A stretch of 38,267 bases of DNA from Motilimonas cestriensis (GTDB lineage Bacteria; Pseudomonadota; Gammaproteobacteria; Enterobacterales; CBDFNC01). The stretch covers positions 1 to 38,267 of the forward strand of contig NZ_JAIMJA010000032.1 of the NCBI RefSeq assembly GCF_021295315.1, given 5' to 3'. Every line of letters begins with the position of its first letter. Position 1 is the first letter of the stretch. A model generated the notes under the pieces. That model worked only from the letters and a program-made list of their open reading frames with translations. It was not told the DNA's origin and did not search any database. A program made the position numbers and the translations under genes. This document shows, in pieces, positions 25,173-33,733 of the stretch.

Positions 25173-26270
25173 ATGGCGAAGAAAATGCTCACTCTTGGGC
25201 AAAAGCGAAAACGTCTAATAAAACTATTTATTGCTATCGCGGCATTGGTCGTAATAGCGGTGGGTATTTTCCTACAAGGCCAAGCTTTAGAACAGCACCG
25301 GTCGTTTTATCAGCAGCATGAAACCGCGCAAGGCAATATTACAGATTTATATTTGGATGTAGAAGAATACCGTAGTCGTCAGGGGCAGATCAAAACCCGA
25401 GATGTGTATTTTGTGCGTTATGATTTTCTGGTTGGCGACCAACTGTATTTTGGTGAACTGCAAATTGACCCCGAGCAATATACTGATCTAGCGGGTAAAA
25501 CTCAGTTAGAGGTTTGGTATCAAGCTGACAGGCCGGATATAAATACAACTGAATTTAAACTCGCCAGTGAAATTGCAGAGGAGTCATTAGGGCGTAGAGC
25601 GCTACATATGGCCTTGATTGTGGTGCCGGTTGCGGTGGTGTTGAATTATTTACTGGCCTTGATTTTTGCGCGCGAGCCGAGAGGTTATTTGCCGGAAGGC
25701 TTTTACACCGAGAACAGCTGGTTAGATGTTGAAGATGGCTATTTAGTGGTATACAACAGCGACCATTTGTCAGCTTTATCGATTCATAAAAAGCACATTG
25801 ATGATGTACAGCACTTGTATCAGCAAGGGGGCTCTTGGCAGCAAATTTTGGCTGCGGCGCATGGTAAATTAAAAGAAATACCATTTGAAGACATTACCCG
25901 AGTGAAGAGTGATCATTACAGCGATGTGTTTTACGTTGAATATGACACCGACCAATCGGCGGTGATTGAGTTTTTAAATCCAACGGTTAAAGCACATGCA
26001 TTGGCTCAATTAGCTGATTATTTACCTCAGCGCTTGATTCTTAATACACATAATTTTAGCCGCTTTCGCTCGGCGCGAAATAGCCTGATCGCGGCAGGTG
26101 TTTTAATGGCGTTATTATTTATTGTCAGTAACTTATGGCTTAACTTATTGGTTGGCTTTGGCTTGTTGTGGAGCTTAAAGCGCAGTATTAGTCGCTTGTT
26201 TGATCCCACCGTACGTAGCCTTTGGATGGATTTAAAGGCTAGGCGTCACTTTTCACGACCCACTTCTTAA
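25173..26270 (+). CDS. Membrane protein with DUF3592-like periplasmic region
   Basis: A 365-residue protein. A membrane helix (about 15-35) leads to an extracytoplasmic beta-rich region (TAQGNITDLYLDVEEYRSR split over 52-68, with TQLEVWYQADRP) similar to DUF3592. A second helix (about 147-167), a cytoplasmic soluble part and a final pair of helices (about 310-345) follow. The function is unknown. The start is uncertain: no good ribosome-binding site precedes any of the ATGs at 25131, 25161 or 25173, and 25173 was taken because of GGGC upstream. It stands alone, followed by a hairpin. Confidence 0.65.
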   Translation: MAKKMLTLGQKRKRLIKLFIAIAALVVIAVGIFLQGQALEQHRSFYQQHETAQGNITDLYLDVEEYRSRQGQIKTRDVYFVRYDFLVGDQLYFGELQIDPEQYTDLAGKTQLEVWYQADRPDINTTEFKLASEIAEESLGRRALHMALIVVPVAVVLNYLLALIFAREPRGYLPEGFYTENSWLDVEDGYLVVYNSDHLSALSIHKKHIDDVQHLYQQGGSWQQILAAAHGKLKEIPFEDITRVKSDHYSDVFYVEYDTDQSAVIEFLNPTVKAHALAQLADYLPQRLILNTHNFSRFRSARNSLIAAGVLMALLFIVSNLWLNLLVGFGLLWSLKRSISRLFDPTVRSLWMDLKARRHFSRPTS

Positions 26271-26284
26271 TTTGATTTATGCGT

Positions 26285-26305
26285 AAGCCAGCATGGCGCT
26301 GGCTT
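26285..26305 (+). terminator. Terminator-like hairpin after the membrane protein gene
   Basis: AAGCCAGC pairs perfectly with GCTGGCTT across a 5-nt loop, 15 bp after the stop codon. Only a short ATT follows, so the T-tract is weak. Confidence 0.55.
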
Positions 26306-26515
26306 ATTGCCGCTTTAATCTGTTTCGCTTGCCCTATCTTGCTTATACCGCCTTTAACCGTTGTGTTGTCGGTTCAGCTTCATTATTAGTGAAAAATATC
26401 AGCTGATAGATATTTGGCGTTGATTTAGTTGGCATGAAAGCTATTTTTATAAGCTTGTTTGATTAAGTTTGTGGCACAGAGTCAATGGGGTGCGTCCACT
26501 GAGTCTGTGTTCTGA

Positions 26516-26812
26516 CTATAAAATAGACTTGCTACGAAACAATACACGCTTACAATTCAGGCAAAAGTGCTTATAGCGAGGGTCTTCATGGCAGGTAAGA
26601 GGCTGAAAAATAACCTTATCTGAATGACAGTGGCAACAGCGGGCATTTTCATCATCATCGGTCACGCATTCTGGATGTTCAGCGAGGTACTCTGGCAAGG
26701 TTGGCAGCTTACGCCAGTAGTCATCATTAGACTTGTTGTAAAAAGCAAAGTAGTAAATTGCTATAGCAATGACAGGCATACCAAGAACAAAAATCTCTGT
26801 TAAAAAATCCAT
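26516..26812 (-). CDS. Small membrane protein with cysteine-rich domain
   Basis: A 98-residue protein. One N-terminal membrane helix (about 5-25) leads to YWRKLPTLPEYLAEHPECV, a segment I have seen in small conserved proteins of Enterobacteria and Vibrio. A zinc-ribbon-like domain follows, with CCHC near 59-62 and CLNC near 84-87 as the likely ligands. Function unknown. It is preceded by two copies of a GACAT-N3-ATGTC palindrome, so it is probably tightly regulated. Confidence 0.7.
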   Translation of the reverse strand: MDFLTEIFVLGMPVIAIAIYYFAFYNKSNDDYWRKLPTLPEYLAEHPECVTDDDENARCCHCHSDKVIFQPLTCHEDPRYKHFCLNCKRVLFRSKSIL

Positions 26813-26827
26813 TTAAAACCCCTTTAA

Positions 26828-26878
26828 GACATATTATGTCGCGATATATTCAAGGTATACCTGAAGACATAATATGTC
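26828..26878. promoter_or_regulatory. Two GACAT-N3-ATGTC palindromes upstream of the small membrane gene
   Basis: GACATATTATGTC (26828-26840) and GACATAATATGTC (26866-26878) are reverse complements of each other and each nearly self-complementary, centred 38 bp apart. They lie 16-66 bp upstream of the start at 26812. A third such site lies at 20127-20139. Confidence 0.55.
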
Positions 26879-26940
26879 AAAAGGTTTATTGATATTTTTT
26901 ACACATTGTTTGCAACAGTGACATAGCTTGCCTTATGCAC

Positions 26941-27008
26941 CTGTAGGCGCTGTATTTATACAGCGAAAATTGGCTGTAGCGTGCTTGATTCGCGATATAA
27001 ATATCGCT
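26941..27008. repeat. REP-like double-hairpin element, interrupted
   Basis: Two palindromes lie in tandem: GCTGTATTTATACAGC and GCGATATAAATATCGC, joined by a short spacer. The block from TGCTTGATTCGCG onward is identical to 14020-14044, so it belongs to the same repeat family as the operon array. In the array the second hairpin is followed by CCTACAGG; here it is followed by the right end of an IS110-type relic, and the similar CCCACAAG lies beyond it. Together with the relic it accounts for most of the 489-bp gap between the neighbouring genes; 26879-26940 shows nothing else. Confidence 0.75.
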
Positions 27009-27280
27009 TATATGGACTCCTCGTATTGTTCAATAGTTTTGCGATGTCATAGCATAAGATGCGTGCTTATATACGGGCTCTCTTTGGGGTTTTAATCGAT
27101 TACGGCTCATGGCCCGGTTGCTTTTCACCTTTTTGCCAACTAAGTGTGCAACTTGAAAAACATTCTTTGCAATGTCGATGGCGAATAAGTTAGATTTCTT
27201 CATGTATGGACTCCCTTGGTAAAGTAATTTTTCGTCACTTTATTTATACCGTATCTCCCGAGTGGGGAGGAGTCCATACA
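27009..27280 (-). mobile_element. Internally deleted IS110/IS1111-group relic
   Basis: A segment of about 270 bp is bounded by the inverted repeat TATGGACTCCTC / GAGGAGTCCATA near its two ends. The first part read on the minus strand holds the opening codons of an IS110-family transposase; most of the transposase is missing. Subterminal inverted repeats of about 12 bp are typical of the IS1111 group. The dinucleotide CT is found at both edges, where the REP-like element is split. It is a MITE-like remnant and could move only with an enzyme supplied elsewhere. Confidence 0.65.
27030..27203 (-). pseudogene. IS110-family transposase, N-terminal remnant
   Basis: The ATG at 27203 opens MKKSNLFAIDIAKNVFQVA and continues to SNRAMSRNRLK, the N-terminal DEDD-type RuvC-like region of IS110-family transposases, with the first catalytic Asp in AIDIAK. 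After about 39 codons the similarity ends. The frame runs on for 18 unrelated codons to a stop inside what is probably the 3' non-coding end of the element. The large middle part, including the serine-containing C-terminal domain, is deleted, so the gene is dead. Confidence 0.8.
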
Positions 27281-27301
27281 TCTCCCACAAGCGCTATAAA
27301 T

Positions 27302-28384
27302 TTAACTTCCAATCGCCATTAAATGATTATCCCAAGCCCATTGTGTATTAACCGCGCTGTTTTTACTCGCTAATTTGCCTTGCCCTGTGGTTAACACAAA
27401 GCCGTTCGCGGTGAGCGCCGCTGCGCCGCACACATCGGTGAGGGGAGTAATGCTAATTAGCTCCCTTGTCGCCTTGTGCCAAATGGCAAAACAATTACCG
27501 CGCGGTGAAGTGGCGATGATCTGGTCTTGATAGATAGCCACCGAGCCTAAATAATCGTTAAACCTTAACCATTCTTCCTCTTCACCAGCCACTGCCATTG
27601 CTTGGGGTTGGCCAAGCTGATGGGTGTATAGCAAGGGGTTGATAGCCTCATCGCCTTGATATTGGCAAGCTAAAGCCACTAAGCCTTGCTCGTCCACCGC
27701 CAAGTGGCGAATGCTAAGTAAATGATCAGGCAGACTAATACGTTGCACGACCGCGCCGGTTTGTTTATCTAGATAAACAAAACTAGGGGCCATAGTGGCG
27801 AGGTTGACCTTATCGCGGCCATGAGTTTGGATACCGCCGACCGCCACAATTAAGTGTTGTTGATCAGGGTGTAACAAAATTTCATGGGGACCCGTGCCAA
27901 ATCCAGTTAGGGTGCGAACCTCTTTAAAGTCATTTGCTACATCATATACCCCAATGACGCCAGAAGAGTCTCGGGTAACGCCTTGGCTAACATAAAGTAA
28001 GCCACTGTTATCAAAGCAACCGTGGCCAAAGCAATGGCGGCCACTGGGCATTTGATGCTGATTTATGGATTGTCCTGTTGTTGGTTCAAAACTCAGCATA
28101 AACTGGCCCGGTCGACGCGCAAACACCACGGCGATTTCATTATTGGGGGCCAGCGTCATGCCGTGCCCGCGCGCGGGCAGGGGAATATTAAACAAGGTTT
28201 GGCCTTGTAGATCGCTGCAAACAAGATGATTTTGCTGCGCTAATTGGGCACAAGAAAAAACGCGGCCGATGTTTGGATTTGGCTGCTCATTATTGCTCGC
28301 TTGTGCCGCACTTAGGCTAAAACACCCTAGTGGCACACTTAATCCAAGCCCAGTCACACCTTTGACAAACTTGCGTCGATCCAT
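27302..28384 (-). CDS. DUF1513 protein of iron cluster, Tat-exported
   Basis: A 360-residue periplasmic protein. The N-terminus MDRRKFVKGVTGLGLSVPLG is a twin-arginine signal. The body has repeated beta-propeller-like strands (RGHGMTLAP, GHGCFDNSGLLYVSQG, GFGTGPHEILLHPD, IRHLAVDEQG) of the DUF1513 family. DUF1513 genes are regularly found last in imelysin/di-heme oxidoreductase clusters, as here, 28 bp after the second imelysin gene. Tat export suggests a cofactor or folding before export. The ATG at 28384 is preferred because it gives a proper Tat signal; upstream in-frame starts would bury it. Confidence 0.85.
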   Translation of the reverse strand: MDRRKFVKGVTGLGLSVPLGCFSLSAAQASNNEQPNPNIGRVFSCAQLAQQNHLVCSDLQGQTLFNIPLPARGHGMTLAPNNEIAVVFARRPGQFMLSFEPTTGQSINQHQMPSGRHCFGHGCFDNSGLLYVSQGVTRDSSGVIGVYDVANDFKEVRTLTGFGTGPHEILLHPDQQHLIVAVGGIQTHGRDKVNLATMAPSFVYLDKQTGAVVQRISLPDHLLSIRHLAVDEQGLVALACQYQGDEAINPLLYTHQLGQPQAMAVAGEEEEWLRFNDYLGSVAIYQDQIIATSPRGNCFAIWHKATRELISITPLTDVCGAAALTANGFVLTTGQGKLASKNSAVNTQWAWDNHLMAIGS

Positions 28385-28412
28385 GGTAATTATCTGTTTG
28401 ATATTATTCAAC

Positions 28413-29462
28413 TTAGTCACCATCGGTGGCATTAAAGCCAATGACAAATTTAAGTTTCACCGGTAAGACTTCTTGAATGAGGTAAGCTAACTTTTCCACA
28501 TCAATGCGCATGCGATACAGTTTGGCTAAGCCTTGGTCAGATTTTAATAACTTAACCATACTTGGCTCGGTGGGCCAATTGGCGAGCATGTCAGCGAAGG
28601 TTTGTTCAATTTCACCGGCGAGCTTGGGATGCCCTTTACTGATTAACAGTGCGTTGATGCCACTAAGATAAAGCTGCTGCAAACTGGTGAAACTGGTTTG
28701 CAGCTGTGCCATAGAGGTTTGTGAGCGCCAAGATTCGGCCTGAAATGGTTTGATATGCTCGCCTTTACCCAGTGGCATAAAAAACTTCTTATTGGCAAAG
28801 CTAAGTTGATGAGATAGCTCGCTGATCCACGCAATATCTTCCGCATTTAGCGTTACCTCTGAGCGCACGGTGGCAGCGTTATAACTCAATTTAGGTTGCT
28901 GCCATGCTTGCTGTAAACGTTCACTATTAAGCATGATATTGGCTGCGATAGCTTGACTAAGGGAGCAGTTTTCACGATTAAGGCCTTGTTCAAATAGCAG
29001 TAACTCTAGAGCGCCTAAGCCACGTACGGCGACACTCGACTGCTGAATAGCTGCAGCGGTTATCGCTGAATCATCGGCTTGAATGGCTTTAATTTTGCGA
29101 CCGGTAATGTTCTTTTTGTCGGGCCAAAACTGCATTGACCAAGCAAGGTCGAGCTGGTTAATGGGGCCAATGGTTTCACCTTGAAAAGGCACCCAAGCGG
29201 TCATGGTGTTTTGCCAAGCTTGCTGTGCACGTTTGCTATTGTCTTGGTTGGGCTTGGCGAGACAAGCTTGGCTAATTTGTTGATTCAAGCGCTGACTTTG
29301 CAATAAAAGCTGCTGAGCTTGTTGTTGTTTCAGGCTGATGGCTTGTGCCGCTATCGGCTGGGCGGCAATGGTTGATTGAGATTCAGCCATGGCGCTGGCG
29401 AAAACGCCAATAGATAGAAATGCAGCGAAGCAGCTAAACCCAGTAAGAGAAGAAAATTTCAT
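28413..29462 (-). CDS. Imelysin-family periplasmic protein (second copy)
   Basis: A 349-residue exported helical protein with a signal peptide ending ASAMA. The pattern WVPFQGETIGPINQLDLAWSMQFWPD and GLGALELLLFEQG marks the imelysin fold. The GxHxxE motif of the family is changed here: residues 148-153 read GLGALE, with Gly in place of His, so metal binding at that site may be lost or altered. AAAGG precedes the ATG. The gene follows the di-heme oxidoreductase gene by about 90 bp and is followed by DUF1513, matching conserved clusters thought to act in periplasmic iron handling. Confidence 0.85.
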   Translation of the reverse strand: MKFSSLTGFSCFAAFLSIGVFASAMAESQSTIAAQPIAAQAISLKQQQAQQLLLQSQRLNQQISQACLAKPNQDNSKRAQQAWQNTMTAWVPFQGETIGPINQLDLAWSMQFWPDKKNITGRKIKAIQADDSAITAAAIQQSSVAVRGLGALELLLFEQGLNRENCSLSQAIAANIMLNSERLQQAWQQPKLSYNAATVRSEVTLNAEDIAWISELSHQLSFANKKFFMPLGKGEHIKPFQAESWRSQTSMAQLQTSFTSLQQLYLSGINALLISKGHPKLAGEIEQTFADMLANWPTEPSMVKLLKSDQGLAKLYRMRIDVEKLAYLIQEVLPVKLKFVIGFNATDGD

Positions 29463-29549
29463 AGTGTTGCCTTTAAATAAAGGAATGTTATCAATTTCAA
29501 GTGTGCTGATTTGCTAGCACACTGAGCTCTAGTTATGCGTCAACCCGCT

Positions 29550-30947
29550 TTACAGTGATTCAAGGAATTTCACCAAGGCATCACGCTGCCCTTGATCAAA
29601 CCCTAGCACCACTTGTTTTGACGCTTCCGCTTCGCCGCCATGCCACAGTACGGCCTCCATAATGTTGCGAGCGCGGCCATCATGCAGTAAAAAAGTATGA
29701 CCGTTTACTTCTTGTTGATAGCCTAAACCCCACAGTGGCGGCGTGCGCCATTCACTGCCTGTGGCTAAAAACTCAGGGCGATTGTCGGCTAAACCGGGGC
29801 CCATATCGTGTAGCAACAAATCAGAATAGGGGAATATCAATTGCTCAGAAAGCGCAGGTAAAGTATCTCGTTTCGCGGTTTTAAAGCTCGCAACATGACA
29901 GCTTTGGCAATTAGCTTGTTGGAATAATTTTTCACCCTGCAGCACGAGTTTGTCGTTTATATTACGGCGTGCGGGGACAGCTAAATGCTGGCTGTAAAAT
30001 TCGACAAAATTTAAAATTTTATCACTTACTTCTAGCTTGCCACCGTGAGGGGCCTGTTTACACGCGGTTTGTTTATCGCTGCAATCGTCCTGTAAATTCA
30101 CTTTAGAAGTTAAGCCCATGTCACCGGCAAAGGCACCGGCATTTTGTTGCATTAGCGTGGGCTGTCCTGCCTTCCAGCCAAAGCGACCAATAGTGCTTTT
30201 TTGTTCGGCTGCGTGCCAAACTCGATTTGGTCGGCCTGAAATACCATCGCCATTGCTATCGTCAGGATCAGCGTTAGCCAGTAAGCTAGCCTCACTAATG
30301 CTCTCTAATAAACCGAGTCCAATCATCACTGGCGCTACGCGTGCTGACATCATTACATCAGGATGCATGTCGCCGTATTTTAGATCGGTAATGGCTAATG
30401 TTGGCTTGCGTAGGGTAACCACAGCGCCATCGGCAAAAGTGACATTCACATCTTCATAGCTAATGTTGATCTGACCTTCCGGTTCAACACCTGGGATCGA
30501 CATATCTTGCAATTGGCCACCATATACCGGCTCGGCTATCACCCCTTGTTGGATCAAAGCTTGTTGTTGCTCGGCGGTGGTCGCGGGAATGCTTAAGCGG
30601 ACTAACATTGACACCGCATTTGGGTCGCCAAGCTCTTTGGGTTTGCCGCGGCCATCTTTTATGTGGCAGCCTTGGCAGGCGTTGGTGTTAAAAAGTGGCC
30701 CTAAACCATCGCGGGCATCGGTAGTGGCGGGGGCGATCACCCAAGGGTTACGAAAAAAGCTGTTACCAACACTAAAGTCCATTCGTTTCATCATGTCCAA
30801 ATTGCTGGCGGGCATAGAAAAGGCATTGGCGCCGGTTTTACTGGTGGTGGTGTCGCCACCGGGCTTGGCTGGGTTGGCCCAGCTAGCGTGGCTAATCATC
30901 AGTAAAAGTGTGGTTTTTAAGGCAGCACTGAATCGAGTTGATTTCAT
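29550..30947 (-). CDS. Di-heme oxidoreductase (DHOR family, c-type cytochrome)
   Basis: A 465-residue periplasmic di-heme protein. After the signal peptide (ending SWA) it has two heme c attachment motifs, CQGCH at 91-95 and CQSCH at 347-351, and the family stretches DGLGPLFNTNAC, SNGDGISGRPN and LHDGRARNIMEAVLWHGGEA. Such proteins, often annotated as thiol oxidoreductases, resemble MauG/CcP-like di-heme enzymes and are linked to imelysins in iron-regulated clusters. A redox step on iron is plausible but not shown. It lies 120 bp after the IrpA-like gene, beyond a terminator, so it may have its own promoter or depend on read-through. Confidence 0.9.
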   Translation of the reverse strand: MKSTRFSAALKTTLLLMISHASWANPAKPGGDTTTSKTGANAFSMPASNLDMMKRMDFSVGNSFFRNPWVIAPATTDARDGLGPLFNTNACQGCHIKDGRGKPKELGDPNAVSMLVRLSIPATTAEQQQALIQQGVIAEPVYGGQLQDMSIPGVEPEGQINISYEDVNVTFADGAVVTLRKPTLAITDLKYGDMHPDVMMSARVAPVMIGLGLLESISEASLLANADPDDSNGDGISGRPNRVWHAAEQKSTIGRFGWKAGQPTLMQQNAGAFAGDMGLTSKVNLQDDCSDKQTACKQAPHGGKLEVSDKILNFVEFYSQHLAVPARRNINDKLVLQGEKLFQQANCQSCHVASFKTAKRDTLPALSEQLIFPYSDLLLHDMGPGLADNRPEFLATGSEWRTPPLWGLGYQQEVNGHTFLLHDGRARNIMEAVLWHGGEAEASKQVVLGFDQGQRDALVKFLESL

Positions 30948-31018
30948 TGTTTTTACTCACCATCTATGTGGCTTTGTTTACGCCTAAATTATAAGGTTAG
31001 GCTCATTGCTCATTTGTC

Positions 31019-31040
31019 AAAAAAGGGCGGAGAACCGCCC
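31019..31040 (-). terminator. Terminator between IrpA-like gene and di-heme oxidoreductase
   Basis: Read on the minus strand, GGGCGG-TTCT-CCGCCC is followed by six T residues, 30 bp after the imelysin stop. It would reduce or attenuate transcription into the rest of the cluster. Confidence 0.9.
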
Positions 31041-31069
31041 TGAAAGTTATTGCTTGCTAGGCTAAAAGC

Positions 31070-32314
31070 TTAAAACTCGTGATCAGCCGTATCTGGATTT
31101 AGGTTGTAAATACCTAATACGTTTGATGCTTTTTCAATTTCACCGGTTTGTAAAACCAAAGAGCGAATGGAGTTATTCACTAATTCGTGGCCTGCTGCGT
31201 TATTGGCGGCAATCAGTTGGTCAAACTTTTGGCCTTGCTCAGCAGATGAAACCAAGGTGTAAACTTGGGTGGTTGCGCTTTTAACCGCTTCAGATGTTTT
31301 CAGTGCCACGGCTTTGTCTTTGCTGGCAACTAGGTCGTTTAAGCTAGGGCCAGTTAACTTGCTACCATCTACGCGGGTGTAGCTACCAAACCATACATTG
31401 TTAATGCCTTGCTGGTTGTAGTAGTGCGAGTTATGGGTGTTATCTGAGAAGCAATCGTGCTCGTCTTCTGGTGAGTTAGCTTCTAACGCAACCTTCATGC
31501 GTTCACCCGCCAATTCACCTAAAGAAAGAGATCCCATGCCAAATAGCATAATGCGCAGGCCTTCAGTTGCCGGCTTAGCCGTCAGCGCTTGGCGGTAGTT
31601 GTCGGTGTTTTCAGCCCATTGCGCGGTCATCCAAGTTAAATCGTTATTTAGCAAGGTTGATGCTGCTTGTAAGTAAGCCACGCGGCGATCACAGTGACCA
31701 TTGGTACAGCCTTCACCTTGTACAAAATCAGTGTAAGGGCGTGCGCCAGCACCTGCACCGGTGGCATTTAAGTCTTGGCCCCAAAGTAAAAATTCAATGG
31801 CGTGGTAGCCCGTGGCCACGTTGGCTTCTGAGCCGCCTAATTCGTTTAAGCTAGCTAATAACTCGGGGGTAATGTTGGTGGTATCTAGCTTGTCGTTACC
31901 TACTTGTAGGCTAGTGCTAGAAATAATATTTGCTGTGGCGCCTGGGTTGCCTAGCTCATGTTGATAGCTTTTAGTGTCAACGTAATCGATCAGGCCCTCA
32001 TCAAGAGGCCAAGCATTTAGCTGACCTTCCCAGTCGTCAACAATTGTATTACCAAAGCGAAACACTTCACTTTGTTGGTAAGGAACGCGAGCCGCTAACC
32101 ATGCTTCTTTAGCGGCATTTAATGTTGCTTCAGAAGGGGTGGCGATGAGCGCTTTCAGTGCTTTATCAAGTGCTTGGGCAGTGGTTGCTGAGTCGCTATA
32201 AACCGCGTGTACTAAGCTGGCATAATGCTCAACCACTGCTTTGGGCTCGGCTGCCCAAACGCTAGTACTGCTTAACGCAGAACCAATTAATAGTGCTGTT
32301 AGTGTTTTTTTCAT
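31070..32314 (-). CDS. Imelysin-family iron-regulated protein (IrpA-like)
   Basis: A 414-residue exported protein with a signal peptide ending VWA. The imelysin signature GYHAIEFLLWGQD gives an intact GxHxxE motif (G169, H171, E174). Other family blocks are AWLAARVPYQQSEVFRFG, WEGQLNAWPLDEGLIDYV and the late DEHDCFSDNTHNS. The family includes cyanobacterial IrpA and the EfeO M75 domain and is tied to periplasmic or outer-membrane iron uptake. It leads the cluster, has a Fur-like site about 95 bp upstream, and is followed by its own terminator. Confidence 0.92.
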   Translation of the reverse strand: MKKTLTALLIGSALSSTSVWAAEPKAVVEHYASLVHAVYSDSATTAQALDKALKALIATPSEATLNAAKEAWLAARVPYQQSEVFRFGNTIVDDWEGQLNAWPLDEGLIDYVDTKSYQHELGNPGATANIISSTSLQVGNDKLDTTNITPELLASLNELGGSEANVATGYHAIEFLLWGQDLNATGAGAGARPYTDFVQGEGCTNGHCDRRVAYLQAASTLLNNDLTWMTAQWAENTDNYRQALTAKPATEGLRIMLFGMGSLSLGELAGERMKVALEANSPEDEHDCFSDNTHNSHYYNQQGINNVWFGSYTRVDGSKLTGPSLNDLVASKDKAVALKTSEAVKSATTQVYTLVSSAEQGQKFDQLIAANNAAGHELVNNSIRSLVLQTGEIEKASNVLGIYNLNPDTADHEF

Positions 32315-32408
32315 CTCATTCCCTTTACATCTTAGTTGGGCTATTCGTCATTTTAAATGAAAATGGCAATAGCTCTCATTTGTTATTTGTGTAGATTGTA
32401 AACGCTAG

Positions 32409-32423
32409 TGAGAATGATTGTCG
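32409..32423 (-). promoter_or_regulatory. Fur-like box upstream of the imelysin cluster
   Basis: TGAGAATGATTGTCG matches the 7-1-7 Fur consensus TGATAAT-N-ATTATCA at 11 of 14 positions. It lies about 95 bp before the IrpA-like start. It is weaker than the site at 6625-6639 but fits the known iron regulation of such clusters. Confidence 0.5.
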
Positions 32424-32523
32424 ATAGTGTTGTTGGTTTATTTTTCGGCAATGTTCGTTTAAAAAAATAAATAAGGAGAATATGGAAGGTGTGGAATAAA
32501 CTCGATCCGAGGTTGATTTAAAA

Positions 32524-33660
32524 CTATTTAATACTGAATGAGTACTGCCCCGTGTCATTTTGCTTATATTGCTTAAAGTTGACCTTTTGCCAGTTCTTGG
32601 CGCCCAGTACATCGAACAAGGGGGTGTTAGGTTCGATAAGCTGAAACATCGGTTGATCAATTTGTTTCGGTACAGTCTTGCCTTGGATGTCATCACTTAT
32701 TAAGACCATAGCCCAGCCCCCAGCCATAAAGTGACTACCACCCAAGCTAGATATGGTTCCTTCTGCTCTGGCATCGAGGGTGGCCTCAGACGTGTTAATG
32801 GCGCTGAAGAATATATCCTTACCAGGCGTTTTACCGGATTCTTTTGCCGCTCTTATTGCACCTAGTGCCATAGCGTCATTCGCGGCCCAGACATAACTTA
32901 GGCGACTATAACGCTGTAGCAGTAACTTGGTTTTTTTATAAGCAATTTGCTCATCCCAGTTAGCGTAAACAACTTGCAGTAACTCGGTTTTGCCGTGTAG
33001 CGCGATGAACTGTCTGGCACCTAATTCACGCTGGTTGGAGGCGGGGGTATTTTTATTGCCGGAAAATATTAATATTTGTGCTGCTTGTTCTGTGTTTGCA
33101 GTTTTACTCTCAAGCAGTTGCTGAGCGGTTTCATAACCAATTTTATAGTTGTCAGGCATAAGGCTAGAAACCAAAAAAGGCCCTTCAGTATGATTAAAAA
33201 ATCGAGATTTATCATGCTCGTTTAATCCGTTAAATAGCATCATGACCTTTACGGGCTTCCCCCGGAGCAAATACAGCATTTTTGTTGCAGCATTGTCTTC
33301 ATTCACTAGCACCAAGTAGTCTGGTAATTGGTTATCATCAATCAACTGCTTAACTTTTTTAATCATCAGATACGGATTACGCTCTGCGTGATAGGTGATT
33401 AAGTTCAGATCGAGTTGCTTGGCAGCCTCTTGCATAAAGAGATCAACATCATGCCAAAAGCTTTCGCTGGTTTGTCCGGGGTTAATAAACAACACGTCAG
33501 GCTGCGGTTTAGCTAAGCTAGATGCGCTAAATAGAGTTGTGGTTAAGAATAGTAAGGTACTTAAACGAGTTAGTATGCGTATTTTTTTACGCTTAATAAC
33601 CGATTGAATCCAAAGACTAATAGATAATAAATTGAACTGTAAGTTGATCAAAATAAGCAA
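32524..33660 (-). CDS. Periplasmic binding protein, LacI/RbsB-like fold
   Basis: A protein of up to 378 residues of the type 1 periplasmic binding fold (PDVLFINPGQTSESFW, VNEDNAATKMLYLL, YVWAANDAMALGAIRAAKESG). Such proteins bind sugars or signal molecules for an ABC importer or a sensor kinase. No partner gene is nearby, so it is an orphan. The start is odd: no ATG or GTG precedes the signal peptide (about residues 24-50, ending SSLA). Only TTG codons at 33660 and 33651 are available, the first with GGAT three bases away. The N-terminus is therefore uncertain, and a rare start codon nearer the signal peptide cannot be excluded. Confidence 0.75.
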   Translation of the reverse strand: MLILINLQFNLLSISLWIQSVIKRKKIRILTRLSTLLFLTTTLFSASSLAKPQPDVLFINPGQTSESFWHDVDLFMQEAAKQLDLNLITYHAERNPYLMIKKVKQLIDDNQLPDYLVLVNEDNAATKMLYLLRGKPVKVMMLFNGLNEHDKSRFFNHTEGPFLVSSLMPDNYKIGYETAQQLLESKTANTEQAAQILIFSGNKNTPASNQRELGARQFIALHGKTELLQVVYANWDEQIAYKKTKLLLQRYSRLSYVWAANDAMALGAIRAAKESGKTPGKDIFFSAINTSEATLDARAEGTISSLGGSHFMAGGWAMVLISDDIQGKTVPKQIDQPMFQLIEPNTPLFDVLGAKNWQKVNFKQYKQNDTGQYSFSIK

Positions 33661-33733
33661 TTATCCGTTTTACTGTGTGCAATTTTTGTTAGGGGCCGTA
33701 AAATAAGCGCCCCCGAGATTATTACTGGTAAGT

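Noticed and set aside
32353-32382. A second Fur-like site in the imelysin promoter
   Set aside because: The segment GAAAATGGCAATAGCTCTC matches the consensus at only 12 of 19 positions, close to what AT-rich promoter DNA gives by chance.
32376-32696. 106-residue minus-strand open frame overlapping the binding protein gene
   Set aside because: It is a frame-shifted shadow of the binding protein C-terminus running into intergenic DNA; no family features.
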